A DNA stretch of 64,000 bases from Pseudomonadota bacterium. Lineage in GTDB: Bacteria > Pseudomonadota > Gammaproteobacteria > Steroidobacterales > Woeseiaceae. The stretch covers positions 1 to 64,000 of the forward strand of contig JACZWL010000003.1 of NCBI GenBank assembly GCA_022572185.1, given 5' to 3'. Position numbers and translations under genes: made by a program. Positions 1 through 8,638 of the stretch are shown piece after piece (position 1 is the stretch's first letter; the number at the start of each line of letters is the position of its first letter). The notes under the pieces were generated by a model that did no database searches, was not told the origin of the DNA, and saw only the letters and a program-made list of their open reading frames with translations.

Positions 1-834
1 TATGGAAGCCGAGTCCACCGACTTGATGCGATCCCCAAATATCGGTGCCGCTTTCACGGCCGCATATTTCATGCCGGGCAGTACTGCATCAATGCCGAAA
101 TTGGCCGTGCCGTCAACTTTCGCCGGCACGTCCAGGCGCGGCATGGACCGGCCCATGATCGAAAATTCTTCCTCGGTCTTGAGCGTCGGTTTGGGCGGCA
201 CGGAGAGTTCCGCCGCCTGTGCCGCGAATGTGGCATAAGTTGCGGAGCGATTGCTTGGCGCATGGTGCACATGACTGTTCTTTGTTTGCAGCTCTTCCAC
301 CGGAACCTGCCAGGCGTCCGCGGCGGCCTGTGTCAAAACGGATTTTGCCGCAGCGCCTGCAATCCGCATGCCGATCATGCCGGTGGTCCTGACAGATGTG
401 CTGCCGCCCGTGATTTGCACGCCCATGTATTGAGTGGCTTTGAGGAAAAAACCGTCGACCGTGTCGATTAGAAAGGACGGAAAATCCTTTGCGCCGAGAG
501 TATATCCCCTGGCCAGGGCGTAGTTGGCGTATTCCTCGTGCGACGGCGCCTCGAGCATCTTCACGTTCGACCAGTCCGCATCCATCTCGTCGGCCAGCAT
601 CATTGCGAGCGTCGTATGCACACCCTGCCCCATTTCGGCATGAGGAACGATGGCGGTAACGGTGTTATCCGGGGAAATCTTCACCCAGATGTTCAGTACC
701 GTTTCTTCTTCTCCGGCGATAAGACCGGCAACTTTGGATCTTCGGTCGCCGGGACGTATGGCGATGCCGATAGCGAGAGTTCCACCAGCCAACACGCCGG
801 TGCTTATGAATGCGCGTCTGGTCCATTTACCCAT
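1..834 (-). CDS. molybdopterin-binding hydroxylase large subunit (IorB/XdhB-like), partial
   Basis: Large subunit of an aldehyde oxidase / isoquinoline 1-oxidoreductase type molybdenum hydroxylase. Only the first 278 residues are visible; the frame stays open to the window edge. The protein opens with a twin-arginine signal (T-R-R-A-F-I-S-T followed by a hydrophobic stretch, residues 5-28), so the enzyme is expected to be exported folded to the periplasm. The segment [11 protein letters not shown] near residue 65 is the family's molybdopterin-binding motif. The ATG overlaps the stop of the upstream 2Fe-2S gene by 8 bp (ATGGGTAA), so the two are translationally coupled. The substrate cannot be read from the sequence; the family oxidises N-heterocycles or aldehydes with water-derived oxygen. 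Confidence 0.88.
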   Translation of the reverse strand, partial: MGKWTRRAFISTGVLAGGTLAIGIAIRPGDRRSKVAGLIAGEEETVLNIWVKISPDNTVTAIVPHAEMGQGVHTTLAMMLADEMDADWSNVKMLEAPSHEEYANYALARGYTLGAKDFPSFLIDTVDGFFLKATQYMGVQITGGSTSVRTTGMIGMRIAGAAAKSVLTQAAADAWQVPVEELQTKNSHVHHAPSNRSATYATFAAQAAELSVPPKPTLKTEEEFSIMGRSMPRLDVPAKVDGTANFGIDAVLPGMKYAAVKAAPIFGDRIKSVDSASI

Positions 835-1321
835 TGGACCGCTCCCCGGAAGGCGCCGATTCGGCGAGCATTGCCGCTGCCCGTTTGATGCCCCGACGTA
901 TGCGCGGATAGGTGCCGCAGCGACAGACATTACCGCTCATTGCCCGATCAATGTCTTCGTCATTCGGCGACTGGTTTTGTTCCAGGAGCGCAACAGCGGA
1001 CATTATCTGGCCCGACTGACAGTAGCCGCATTGCGGCACCTGCTCGTCGATCCATGCCTGCTGTACCGCGTGCAGGCCGGCTTCATTACTGCCGATGCCT
1101 TCAATCGTCGTGATTTCCTGATTTGCCGCAGCCGCTACCGGTGTTATGCACGAGCGAATCGGCGAGCCGTTGAGATGAACTGTACAGGCGCCGCACTGCG
1201 CGATGCCGCAACCGAATTTTGTGCCAGTCAGTCCGGTCTGTTCCCTGATTACCCAAAGAAGCGGTGTGGTCGGATCTACATCAATGTCGTGGCGCTCGCC
1301 ATTGATCGTGAGTGTAATCAT
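827..1321 (-). CDS. 2Fe-2S subunit of molybdenum hydroxylase (IorA-like)
   Basis: Small iron-sulfur subunit, 164 aa, the usual length for the family. An N-terminal plant-type ferredoxin domain carries the cluster motif C-G-I-A-Q-C-G-A-C at about residues 38-46 with a fourth Cys near 58. A C-terminal four-helix domain carries CGYCQSGQ (about 97-104) and CRCG (about 134-137), which bind the second 2Fe-2S cluster. It passes electrons from the molybdenum site of the downstream-encoded large subunit to an acceptor. It has no signal peptide of its own; in this family it is carried across the membrane with the Tat-tagged large subunit. First gene of the two-gene operon as far as visible. Confidence 0.92.
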   Translation of the reverse strand: MITLTINGERHDIDVDPTTPLLWVIREQTGLTGTKFGCGIAQCGACTVHLNGSPIRSCITPVAAAANQEITTIEGIGSNEAGLHAVQQAWIDEQVPQCGYCQSGQIMSAVALLEQNQSPNDEDIDRAMSGNVCRCGTYPRIRRGIKRAAAMLAESAPSGERSNG

Positions 1322-1495
1322 GATGTGTCGCTCTTCCGTTTTGCGAGGTCGGGGGAACTGAGCGGGTCACAGTACTCCATGGCCTGAGGCACAGCAAGGC
1401 TGGCAGCCGCATGGTGCCCAGTACGCAAATCGCATCGAAAACGGGCTAAAATGTGTCGCTCACGGTCAGCAAGAACCGGGCTATTGCGAAAAAAA

Positions 1496-2389
1496 ATGTC
1501 AAGAAATGTACGGGGAATCGCCGCGATCTCAGGGATTGCGGTCAATACCGTGGTCTGGTTTTTCCCCATCATGCTGCTTGCCATGCTCAAGCTGCTGGTA
1601 CCCTGGAAGTCATTCCGCCGCATCATGGCCCGGTGGATCATGGCCATGGGCGAAAACTGGGTGAGCTGGAATGCTGTAATTCTTTCCCTCAGGCATTCAG
1701 ATCGCATCGATGTTCGCGGTATCGAAGGCCTGAATCGGCAGGAATGGTATCTGGTAATCGCCAATCACCAGACATGGGTGGATATTATTGCGCTTCAGGT
1801 CGTCTTGAACAGGCGCATCCCGTTTCTCAAGTTTTTCATCAAGCAGCAGATGATCTGGTTTCCGTTTCTCGGTCTCGTGTGGTGGGCAATGGACATGCCG
1901 TTCATGAAGCGTTACTCAAAGTCTTATCTGGCAAAGCATCCGGAAAAGAAGGGGCAGGACCTCGAGGCGACCCGCGGTGCCTGCAGAAAATTCCGGGACA
2001 CGCCGACCACCGTTATCAATTTCATCGAGGGAACAAGATTTACGGCCGAAAAGAAAATCAGACGAAATTCCCAGTTCCAATACCTGCTGCCGCCGCGAGC
2101 CGGAGGCATCGCGTTGGCACTCACATCGATGGGCAGCATGTTTAACGCCATTCTGGATATAACCCTTGTGTATCCGAAAGGCGTGGCACACTTCTGGGAC
2201 CTGTGCTGTGGCGATTTCGACGATGTCATCATCGAAATCAACAAGCGCCCGGTCGAAAGATGGATGATAGAGGGTGACTACGAAAATGATCGGGAGTTTC
2301 GCAGCCGCTTTCACCAGTGGCTCACGCAGGTCTGGCAGGAGAAAGACGGGCAGATAGGCAGCCTGCTGAGCGAATCTGTAGCGTCATAA
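1496..2389 (+). CDS. yihG: YihG-type 1-acylglycerol-3-phosphate acyltransferase
   Basis: Membrane acyltransferase of the LPLAT/PlsC superfamily, about 297 aa from the chosen ATG. A hydrophobic N-terminal segment (about residues 5-35) is followed by the catalytic NHQTWVD motif (the H-x4-D box), the block LKQQ/PFLGLVWWAMDMPFMKRY and the FIEGTR motif, all close to E. coli YihG. The frame could start 45 bp earlier, but the YihG family starts close to the hydrophobic segment, so ATG 1496 was taken. It stands alone, divergent from the molybdenum hydroxylase genes. Expected role: placing an acyl chain on a lysophospholipid at the inner membrane; the exact substrate is not resolved. Confidence 0.85.
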   Translation: MSRNVRGIAAISGIAVNTVVWFFPIMLLAMLKLLVPWKSFRRIMARWIMAMGENWVSWNAVILSLRHSDRIDVRGIEGLNRQEWYLVIANHQTWVDIIALQVVLNRRIPFLKFFIKQQMIWFPFLGLVWWAMDMPFMKRYSKSYLAKHPEKKGQDLEATRGACRKFRDTPTTVINFIEGTRFTAEKKIRRNSQFQYLLPPRAGGIALALTSMGSMFNAILDITLVYPKGVAHFWDLCCGDFDDVIIEINKRPVERWMIEGDYENDREFRSRFHQWLTQVWQEKDGQIGSLLSESVAS

Positions 2390-2499
2390 GGTTTTCTCCG
2401 ATGCGCTGATCCGCGTGCCCTGTTAGCTATGCGAAATGCCGGAATCGCATGATGACTTCGCGTACACTATTGGCTCGCACTCGGCCAACGGCTAAGACA

Positions 2500-2871
2500 A
2501 TGTTAAATCGCCGAAACTACGACACGGTGGCTTTCGATGTCAGGGAGAACGCAACGATGCTGTTCTTCGCCAAGACATCCGAGACGGGCGATATCGATGA
2601 TTACCTGCTGCTCATGCGTGCCGAGGGAGAGGAATTCGACGAGGCACTTTATGTCGAGATAAACGAGCGGCAGTTCGCCGGCCACAACATGATTTCCGAA
2701 GCAAGATTGACTGGAAACATGTTGACGCTCGAGCTGCGCGAACCTGCTGTGGAGTTGGACGGCGCGAGCGAGATCGTCCTCACCTATGACGAGACTCCGG
2801 AAAACCAGGCCAGTATCGAAGCTGGAGTGTTTCGTGTTCTCGGCAACACCTTGGTGGGAGGCAACGCCTGA
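2500..2871 (+). CDS. small protein with possible Imm10-like fold
   Basis: A 123-residue soluble, acidic protein with no signal peptide or membrane segment. The order of elements (D-Y-L-L-L-M-R, then Y-V-E-I-N-E-R-Q, A-G-H-N, a strand pair LTGNMLTLELREPA and a C-terminal I-E-A-G-V-F-R-V-L) resembles the layout I associate with Imm10 polymorphic-toxin immunity proteins, but the match is from memory and weak. No toxin gene lies next to it. The frame is open from an earlier ATG at 2449; the first 17 residues from there look unlike coding sequence, so ATG 2500 is preferred. It lies 12 bp before the DUF1272 gene and may be co-transcribed with it. Confidence 0.55.
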   Translation: MLNRRNYDTVAFDVRENATMLFFAKTSETGDIDDYLLLMRAEGEEFDEALYVEINERQFAGHNMISEARLTGNMLTLELREPAVELDGASEIVLTYDETPENQASIEAGVFRVLGNTLVGGNA

Positions 2872-2883
2872 GCAATCCCGCTG

Positions 2884-3111
2884 ATGCTTGAACTGCGGCC
2901 AAATTGCGAAAACTGCGATCGCGACCTGCCGCCTGAATCTAACGATGCAATGATTTGTTCATTCGAGTGTACTTTTTGCAGGCAATGTGTCGACAAGGTG
3001 TTTGATGGCATTTGCCCGAACTGCGGCGGTAACTTCGGGCCGAGGCCCGTGAGGCCTGTCGCGTCGCTGATGGAGCATCCGGCTTCGATGCAGCGCATCA
3101 CGCGGAACTAG
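2884..3111 (+). CDS. DUF1272 zinc-ribbon-like protein
   Basis: A 75-residue protein that matches DUF1272 almost along its whole length: it starts with LELRPNCENCDRDLPP and continues with ICSFECTFC, CVDKV and GICPNCGGNFGPRPVRP. Eight cysteines sit in four pairs (C8/C11, C25/C29, C32/C35-type spacing and C-P-N-C), which is consistent with two zinc sites. Function of the family is unknown. The tail after about residue 60 is not conserved. It follows the small protein at 2500-2871 by 12 bp. Confidence 0.85.
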   Translation: MLELRPNCENCDRDLPPESNDAMICSFECTFCRQCVDKVFDGICPNCGGNFGPRPVRPVASLMEHPASMQRITRN

Positions 3112-3156
3112 CGGTCCATCAATATGACCTCGTTGGACCACTAGTCAGCGCCGATC

Positions 3157-3453
3157 ATGCCGTCCTGGAGTGTTTACTTGCTTCGCTGTGGGGACGGTAG
3201 CCTGTACACCGGCATTGCGACGGACGTATCAAGAAGAGTCGTAGAGCACAGGGAAGGTGAAATAGGAGCTAAATACCTTCGCGGGCGCGGCCCGCTGGAT
3301 CTCATCTTTCAACAGGAAATCGGCGATCGAAGCCTGGCTGCAAAGATCGAACACCGGGTCAAGCGGTTCCCGAAAGAATACAAAGAGGACCTCGGCCGAC
3401 TGCCGGGCCGTATTGAAGAATTACTGCAGCAGATTAGTCTGCAAAGCGACTGA
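3157..3453 (+). CDS. GIY-YIG domain endonuclease-like protein (YhbQ/UPF0213)
   Basis: A 98-residue stand-alone GIY-YIG domain. The signature is visible as V-Y-L-L-R-C then L-Y-T-G-I-A (residues 6-22), with the conserved R-x-x-x-H (R27...EHREG) and a C-terminal E-x-x-x-K-R-F helix. Stand-alone members of this size are typical of bacterial YhbQ/UPF0213 proteins, which are proposed to act on branched or damaged DNA. No partner gene is adjacent; the next gene is convergent and 15 bp away. Confidence 0.88.
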   Translation: MPSWSVYLLRCGDGSLYTGIATDVSRRVVEHREGEIGAKYLRGRGPLDLIFQQEIGDRSLAAKIEHRVKRFPKEYKEDLGRLPGRIEELLQQISLQSD

Positions 3454-3468
3454 TGTGGCTCGCGCAGA

Positions 3469-4479
3469 TCAGTAAAGAACGATTGGCTCCCCAAAAGTCG
3501 GCAATCGAATTTCTATCTGTTCCTCTCCGGCCCCGGCAAACTCCTTCAGCAACGGCACGATTGCGGCGACGTTATCGATCACATTGGGAAACAACTTTAT
3601 TTGCCCAAACGGTTGGGTGATGTCGTCATGATGAATCAAATAGACTCGCTTTGCGCCGGTCTGTCCGACAATCTGCTGCCAATAGTCCATCACGTATCGG
3701 AGACTCTGACTGTTAAGGCCCGCGATTCCCAGCAATACCACATCTGCTTTGGTCTCCGCCAGTGCATCTTCGATAAAGCCAGCACTGCCCTGCACCAGCG
3801 TCGTTCCGTTCGGGTGTCCGATCAGGATCGACCAGCTCCCGCCCTCCCGCCATGCTGTGAACGCGGCAGGTTGCCGCAGCGGTTCTGACATGAACCCCGC
3901 GAGCAAATGACTTTCGCCGAAGCCGTTCGGCACATGCCTGGAAGTAATCAGGGTCACGGTGAATTTACCGAATTGCAAGGTGTCGCCGTTAGTCGTCAGG
4001 ACGATCTGGTCGTCAGGAACGTCGGCACCGCGCGCAATGTTGGCCGTGGATTCCGTACCGACAACCGAAGCGCTGGACCGGTTCGCAATAGCGCCGACGT
4101 CCATCGCATGATCGTAATGGGAATGCACGGGGATGACCGCTGCCAGGCGCCGCATCCGAAACGTATCCAGTGCGTAGTTGATGTTAGCTGCGTCGGAGAC
4201 AATTGGTCGATGGAAAATGATGTCAAGGATGTCTGGCCTTGAAAAAAAACCATCTATTAGAATTTGTGTTTCGCCATCGTCGAAAAGCAAAGTCGTGACG
4301 CCAAGCCAGGTGACCGTTACGGCATCGGCAGCGGCCTCTGTTGCCTCGGCGGTTTGCAGATCAATATCTTCGATCGAGTTGCGGTCCTGCCAGAGCCAGA
4401 TACCCGCCGGAACACTTACGATCACCGCGCCGGCAAGCCCGATAGCGGTTCTTCTCAGCCAAAGCAATGCCTTTTGCAT
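3469..4479 (-). CDS. membrane-anchored MBL-fold metallo-hydrolase
   Basis: A 336-residue metallo-beta-lactamase-fold hydrolase. Residues 9-30 form a hydrophobic segment that anchors or exports the protein. The metal site is visible as H-S-H-Y-D-H (H-x-H-x-D-H, near residue 118), with further histidines in S-R-H-V-P and L-I-H-H-D-D. The fold start VTWLGVTTLLFDDGETQILID is typical of the UlaG/YtnP-like branch that contains RNases, lactonases and phosphodiesterases. Substrate is unknown. It is monocistronic by position, preceded by a 305-bp gap that holds an inverted repeat. Confidence 0.85.
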   Translation of the reverse strand: MQKALLWLRRTAIGLAGAVIVSVPAGIWLWQDRNSIEDIDLQTAEATEAAADAVTVTWLGVTTLLFDDGETQILIDGFFSRPDILDIIFHRPIVSDAANINYALDTFRMRRLAAVIPVHSHYDHAMDVGAIANRSSASVVGTESTANIARGADVPDDQIVLTTNGDTLQFGKFTVTLITSRHVPNGFGESHLLAGFMSEPLRQPAAFTAWREGGSWSILIGHPNGTTLVQGSAGFIEDALAETKADVVLLGIAGLNSQSLRYVMDYWQQIVGQTGAKRVYLIHHDDITQPFGQIKLFPNVIDNVAAIVPLLKEFAGAGEEQIEIRLPTFGEPIVLY

Positions 4480-4784
4480 GCACTCACCATACCATTAACG
4501 CAGTGTTGATCAGGACACCACGGGACATCTGCAACCGTTGTCAGCCTGATTGATTGTGAGACGTGAGAAGGCGCGCGATGAATTTGAATGAAGTGACATT
4601 ACCGGCACGAAATATTTCTGAATCTGTATCGTTCTAACGGAGACTGGGTCTCTAACCTTAACGCTATTGGCGTTGTCTGACGTCGCCCGTCAGGACGGGC
4701 TCTTACGAATCACGTTGACACGGTGGTAACAATGCTGTCGGTGCCCGTCCTGACGGGCGATTCCCAGCGAGATCGGGGGCTTTG
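4480..4784. other. intergenic gap with inverted repeat
   Basis: A 305-bp stretch without a convincing gene. It must hold the promoter of the MBL-fold gene and the 3' end of the DUF819 transcript. Its only clear structure is the pair of 17-bp arms listed separately at 4684-4759. Confidence 0.7.
4684..4759. repeat. 17-bp inverted repeat, REP-like
   Basis: Arms CGCCCGTCAGGACGGGC (4684-4700) and GCCCGTCCTGACGGGCG (4743-4759) are exact reverse complements, 42 bp apart. Each arm is itself almost a palindrome (CCCGTC/GACGGG around AG or CT). The pair lies 25 bp past the stop of the DUF819 gene. It could be a transcription end structure for that gene or a REP-type repeated element; the lack of a clear T-run makes the second at least as likely. 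Confidence 0.6.
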
Positions 4785-5981
4785 TTATTGTCCCACCGCC
4801 ATCCTCGCCAGATGCCCGGTAATCGGGGCGAGATAGTTGCCCATCGCGTAACCCAGCAACGCCATCAGGATGGATACCGGCACCAGGCTGGGCCTGTGAA
4901 ACGCCGCAACAATCGGCGCAGACGCGGCAGCGCCGATATTGGCAGCAGACGCGATTGCGACGCTGTGCACATCGACTCTGAAGAGTTTCGCGCCGGCAAG
5001 GCAAAAGGCGCCGTGAATGAAGATCCAGATGAATGCACCCAGTAAGAAAGCCGGTGCCTGGCCGAATCCTTCAATGGTGGCCCTCGCTCCCATGCCGGCA
5101 ACGAAAACGTAGACCATGGCGGTGCCAATCGCAGTTGCGTTAGGCAACCGGGACACCGGTGTGACGGAGAGAGCCAATGCGATGGTAGTGATCAGGAGAA
5201 TTCGCCAGGTGGATTCCGACAATACGGTCTCCAGGGATGGGTAGTTCTGCATCATCGCGTGGAAAAAAATTGATGCGAGGGTGCTGGCCAGCCAGGTTAC
5301 CCCTATGGCAATCGCCGTGAGATAGATATAATCGCGCATGACCGGGGTCCTTTCTTCCTCCAGGACGGCCGCCGAAGCGGAATCCATCATGCGCAATCGA
5401 TCTTCGGGCACGTTCGCCCAGGCATTGAACCGATCTGCGAAGTTCTTCGAAGCGAGGAGAAGCGGCAGCCAGACGATATAAACTACGTTATCGGCAAGTA
5501 CGGCGAGACCAAACTGCTCAGCCGGTGTGTCCAGCATCTCGGCAGCAGCGGCCATGTTACCCGTACCACCGATCCAGCTTCCCGCCAGTGCACCAAAGCC
5601 TTTCCAGGCATCCGGGGCGAGCCAGCGGTGCACGAGCACGTACGCAATAACAGCACCGGCAATGACACCGGCCGTACCCATGAGCATTACCAGGATGCCC
5701 TTGCCCATGATGCGAACGGTAGCCGGCACGTTAACTTTGAGCAACATCAGGACGATGAACGCCGGTAAAGCATAGGTGCTTAACCCGGAATAAACGGATG
5801 AACCGCTTGGGATAATGTCCAGATTATTGAGAAAGACCGGCGTCGCATAGATGAACAACAGCGGTGGTATATATTGGAATAGTTTCCACTGCGTGATCTG
5901 GTCGATGAAGAACCAAAAGGCTGCAACCGCACACAAGACTGCGAGCACTCCGCCCGGAGAGCTGATCAAAGCATCCGACAT
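4785..5981 (-). CDS. DUF819 family membrane protein (YjcL-like)
   Basis: A polytopic inner-membrane protein of about 398 aa with ten or so hydrophobic segments. The segment GTGNMAAAAEML and the paired GSWIGG / SAANIGAAASAP glycine-alanine motifs are characteristic of DUF819, a family related to sodium-dependent carriers and usually annotated as a putative carboxylate or keto-acid carrier. The frame can be read from a TTG at 6068, but the family begins near the sequence MSDALISSPGG, so ATG 5981 was chosen. No enzyme gene is adjacent to reveal the substrate. Confidence 0.85.
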   Translation of the reverse strand: MSDALISSPGGVLAVLCAVAAFWFFIDQITQWKLFQYIPPLLFIYATPVFLNNLDIIPSGSSVYSGLSTYALPAFIVLMLLKVNVPATVRIMGKGILVMLMGTAGVIAGAVIAYVLVHRWLAPDAWKGFGALAGSWIGGTGNMAAAAEMLDTPAEQFGLAVLADNVVYIVWLPLLLASKNFADRFNAWANVPEDRLRMMDSASAAVLEEERTPVMRDYIYLTAIAIGVTWLASTLASIFFHAMMQNYPSLETVLSESTWRILLITTIALALSVTPVSRLPNATAIGTAMVYVFVAGMGARATIEGFGQAPAFLLGAFIWIFIHGAFCLAGAKLFRVDVHSVAIASAANIGAAASAPIVAAFHRPSLVPVSILMALLGYAMGNYLAPITGHLARMAVGQ

Positions 5982-6202
5982 GGTATTAACCCGTGCTGAC
6001 GACTTGTGTCGCAGTATATCTAAATCAGCCCGTCTATTTTCATCGCTCTTAGTAACGGTCCAGGTCAATAAATGTCAGGCTGCACAGATCGAAATGCGGC
6101 CACTGTCATTGGCGGCGGATTGGGGCTCCGACAGCAGGGCAACCAGCGTCTGAGTGTGACTCGTAGGAGCCAATTCTGGCGGGCGATCTTGCTATCGGAC
6201 GA

Positions 6203-6949
6203 CTAGGAAAAGCTGAGCTGGGCGCTCAGGTCTTTGCGCGTCTCTTCGTCAGTCAGCACCGCGGCGTTGACGGTCAGCCAAACCGCATCCCAGTCCTTGA
6301 TCTTGCACGGGCCGAACACGAATTTGGCAATGTAGCTGTTCAGGTCGCGAACATGGATTACGTTTTTCTCGAGCGGTGATGTGAACTGGACACTGCCGGT
6401 GAATACGACCAGATTAGCGACGGGAACCTTCGGTACGGCTTTTTGTAGCGCCCTCGTTCTGCCCTCATTCTGAATCATTGGATTCAAAAATTTTCGCCGG
6501 CGGATACCGTCCACATTCGTCCATTGTGGCTCATCCGGTCCGCCAAATACGACACCGTTGTAGTGTTTGGTCTGAATACATATAATTCCGCCGGATGTCA
6601 GAATAGCATGGTCTATTTTCGTCAGTCCGCCGTAAGCGCCGGGCAAAATGAAATCCTCGAGTACTTCGCGGCTCTTTTGCCGCAAAATTCTTCGGATGCG
6701 GCGCTTCCCGATCCTGGCGGTTACAAGCTTTGCAACGTGGCTGGCCGAAGCGCGAAAAAGGAGTGTTAGCAGCAGGGCGCAGGCGAGTGCTATCACGAAC
6801 ATCGCGGGACCGACATGCGTCAGGCCGGTCACTACTTCGCTGGCGGATTCTGCGGCCGGATCGACTGTCGCAGCTGGCGCTGCGTCGGACGCAAATGCCG
6901 GCATGGCTACCAGCCATCCAGACAGAAACGAAAGCAATCGACGAATCAT
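6203..6949 (-). CDS. membrane-anchored NERD-domain protein
   Basis: A 248-residue protein with a signal-like N-terminus (residues 1-20), a low-complexity Ala-rich linker, and a membrane helix around residues 48-66. Residues from about 98 match the NERD (nuclease-related) domain: ILPGAYGGLTKIDHAIL, then GIICIQTKHYNGVVFG and the WTNVDG...NPMIQNEGRTRALQ block, which carry the D and E-x-K-like core (here Q-T-K, with Gln where many members have Glu). The domain occurs in many DNA-processing and signalling proteins. Topology predicts the NERD part to be cytoplasmic. No partner gene is obvious. Confidence 0.8.
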   Translation of the reverse strand: MIRRLLSFLSGWLVAMPAFASDAAPAATVDPAAESASEVVTGLTHVGPAMFVIALACALLLTLLFRASASHVAKLVTARIGKRRIRRILRQKSREVLEDFILPGAYGGLTKIDHAILTSGGIICIQTKHYNGVVFGGPDEPQWTNVDGIRRRKFLNPMIQNEGRTRALQKAVPKVPVANLVVFTGSVQFTSPLEKNVIHVRDLNSYIAKFVFGPCKIKDWDAVWLTVNAAVLTDEETRKDLSAQLSFS

Positions 6950-7087
6950 GATTCGAGACTATGGCCATTCGACACAGGAAGCATCGTAGTGGGTCACGTT
7001 TTGGAAATCTAGCGGATGGACCGGTAACGGAAACCGTGAACTGGCAGAGTGTGATAGGTACGGGCAACAGAATCTGCCGCAATTCTC

Positions 7088-7888
7088 CTATTCAGACGCC
7101 GGGTACGCCAGGTAATAGCCGTCCACCCGGGCCAGCTTGATCGGCGTCCCGTATGTCATAAGCAGATTCTCCTCGGTCAGGACCTCCTCTTTGGGTCCAT
7201 CGGCAACAATCGCTCCTTCGCGAAGGAGCACGATGCGCTCTATGTCAGGCGGGATCTCATTAAGGAGATGGGTAACGACCACGATATTCTTTCCCTTGCC
7301 TACCAGGTCGCGAATGCGCGCCAGGTAATCGAAGCTGGCGGTAAGGTCGAGGCCGGCTGTTGGCTCGTCGAGAATCAGCGTGTCCGGGTCGTGCACGAGC
7401 GCGCGGCCAAGTAAACAACGCCGCTGCTGTCCTGTCGACATGTTGCGAAGCGGCGTGTCGGCCAGAGATTCGACACCGAGTTCATGCATTACTTGCCGCG
7501 CTCTTATCTTTTGCGCGTCATTAATTCGCCCGGCGAGGATCCCGTGAATACCGACACTGGAGAAATAACCTGATAGCACGACGTCGAGTCCTGAGGTCGT
7601 GTCCCTGTACCTTGCCTGGAGGTCGTGTGAAACGACACCGATGTGCGAACGAAGCTCCCATACATTCCATGTCGATCGTCCAAGAATTCGAACCCATGAG
7701 TCGTCTTGGAGGACCGGATAAATTTCCCGGTTGACGACTTTTAGCAGTGTCGTCTTGCCCGAGCCGTTGGGGCCCAGAATCGCTATCTGCTCATGTTGCT
7801 CGATCGTCAGATCAAAATTGTCGAAGACGCGGGTATTGCCGCGATATATCGTCGCGTTGTGAATATCAATAAGGGGCGCATTACTCAT
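7088..7888 (-). CDS. ABC transporter ATP-binding protein, ModF/YlmA-like
   Basis: A 266-residue single ABC cassette. Walker A is GPNGSGKTT (about residue 39), the signature is the variant M-S-T-G-Q-Q-R-R (about 156) and Walker B is LILDEPTAGLD, followed by the switch histidine in VVTHLLNEI. The sequence around WVRILGRSTWNVWELRSHIGVVSHDLQ resembles the orphan YlmA/ModF group. No permease or binding protein is encoded next to it, so its partner is elsewhere or it has a non-transport role. It lies 15 bp downstream of the gene for a small membrane protein and may be co-transcribed with it. Confidence 0.88.
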   Translation of the reverse strand: MSNAPLIDIHNATIYRGNTRVFDNFDLTIEQHEQIAILGPNGSGKTTLLKVVNREIYPVLQDDSWVRILGRSTWNVWELRSHIGVVSHDLQARYRDTTSGLDVVLSGYFSSVGIHGILAGRINDAQKIRARQVMHELGVESLADTPLRNMSTGQQRRCLLGRALVHDPDTLILDEPTAGLDLTASFDYLARIRDLVGKGKNIVVVTHLLNEIPPDIERIVLLREGAIVADGPKEEVLTEENLLMTYGTPIKLARVDGYYLAYPASE

Positions 7889-7903
7889 TGACTAATGCGC
7901 CCA

Positions 7904-8437
7904 TCAGCTGTCCTGCGTCAGCCGTATTGGTGCCCACGTCTCAAATGCTTCGTAGGCCGGCTTTGTTCCTGCGGGCTGGTATTGTTCGAGCCGCGCCGCC
8001 AGCCACTGAAACCATTCGAATCCGTTGGGTGAATCAATTTCTACGCGGAGTGCGATCACCCAGTCTTCGAGCTTGCGCCAAAGGATAATCACGCTGGTTC
8101 CAACGAGATTGCTTACGACGAGAAATGGCACGATGCGTTGAAAGGTCATGACGCCGATGTTCTCCATAGTTGTACTGATAAGCATCGCGGCATTTTCGAT
8201 CTTTGCTTCATTCATTCTGATATCTTCGGCGCTCATGCCATCGGGCAGATGCAGGATCGTACGATATGCCTCTGTGAACTTGGGGCTCGCAAAGAATCGA
8301 AATAACTCGATTGCAGCGAGTTCGCGTCGTTGCTGGCGTATTTGTCGCATCTGCAGCATGGCAAAAAACACACCACCGATAACAATGAGTACACCGAGAA
8401 TTTCCGCTACGTTTGCAAGCATCGTTAATTGAGTCAT
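7904..8437 (-). CDS. hypothetical single-pass membrane protein (DUF4760-like)
   Basis: A 177-residue protein. Residues 9-28 form one membrane helix; the rest is a soluble mostly helical domain containing RQQRRELAAIELFRFFASPKF, a layout seen in DUF4760-type proteins. Function is unknown. It is followed after 15 bp by the orphan ABC ATPase, so the two may form a transcription unit. I do not see catalytic motifs. Confidence 0.7.
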   Translation of the reverse strand: MTQLTMLANVAEILGVLIVIGGVFFAMLQMRQIRQQRRELAAIELFRFFASPKFTEAYRTILHLPDGMSAEDIRMNEAKIENAAMLISTTMENIGVMTFQRIVPFLVVSNLVGTSVIILWRKLEDWVIALRVEIDSPNGFEWFQWLAARLEQYQPAGTKPAYEAFETWAPIRLTQDS

Positions 8438-8638
8438 GTTGTAGTGATCCTTTAGATTGGAGAAAGCGATACTACTGGTTAAAGCGTATCGCGTCAGAGT
8501 TGATGCGGTGTCGCATCAGGCTTGCTATGTCTTCCGCGCGGCCGTCCGGCCCGATTGTAAAGTCGATCTCGTTATAACAGAGGGACTCTCTGAAAAACGA
8601 CTGTGTGCGCGTCCGGATATTTTGTTGTTGTGTGTTAT

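Noticed and set aside
1318-1764. Minus-strand 148-codon frame
   Set aside because: Mostly antisense to the yihG-like gene, whose family match is strong.
6155-6186. CGTAGGAGCCAATTCTGGCGGGCGAT as a REP element
   Set aside because: Resembles the edge of known GTAGGAGC-type REPs but no inverted partner arm was found nearby, so it is left unannotated.
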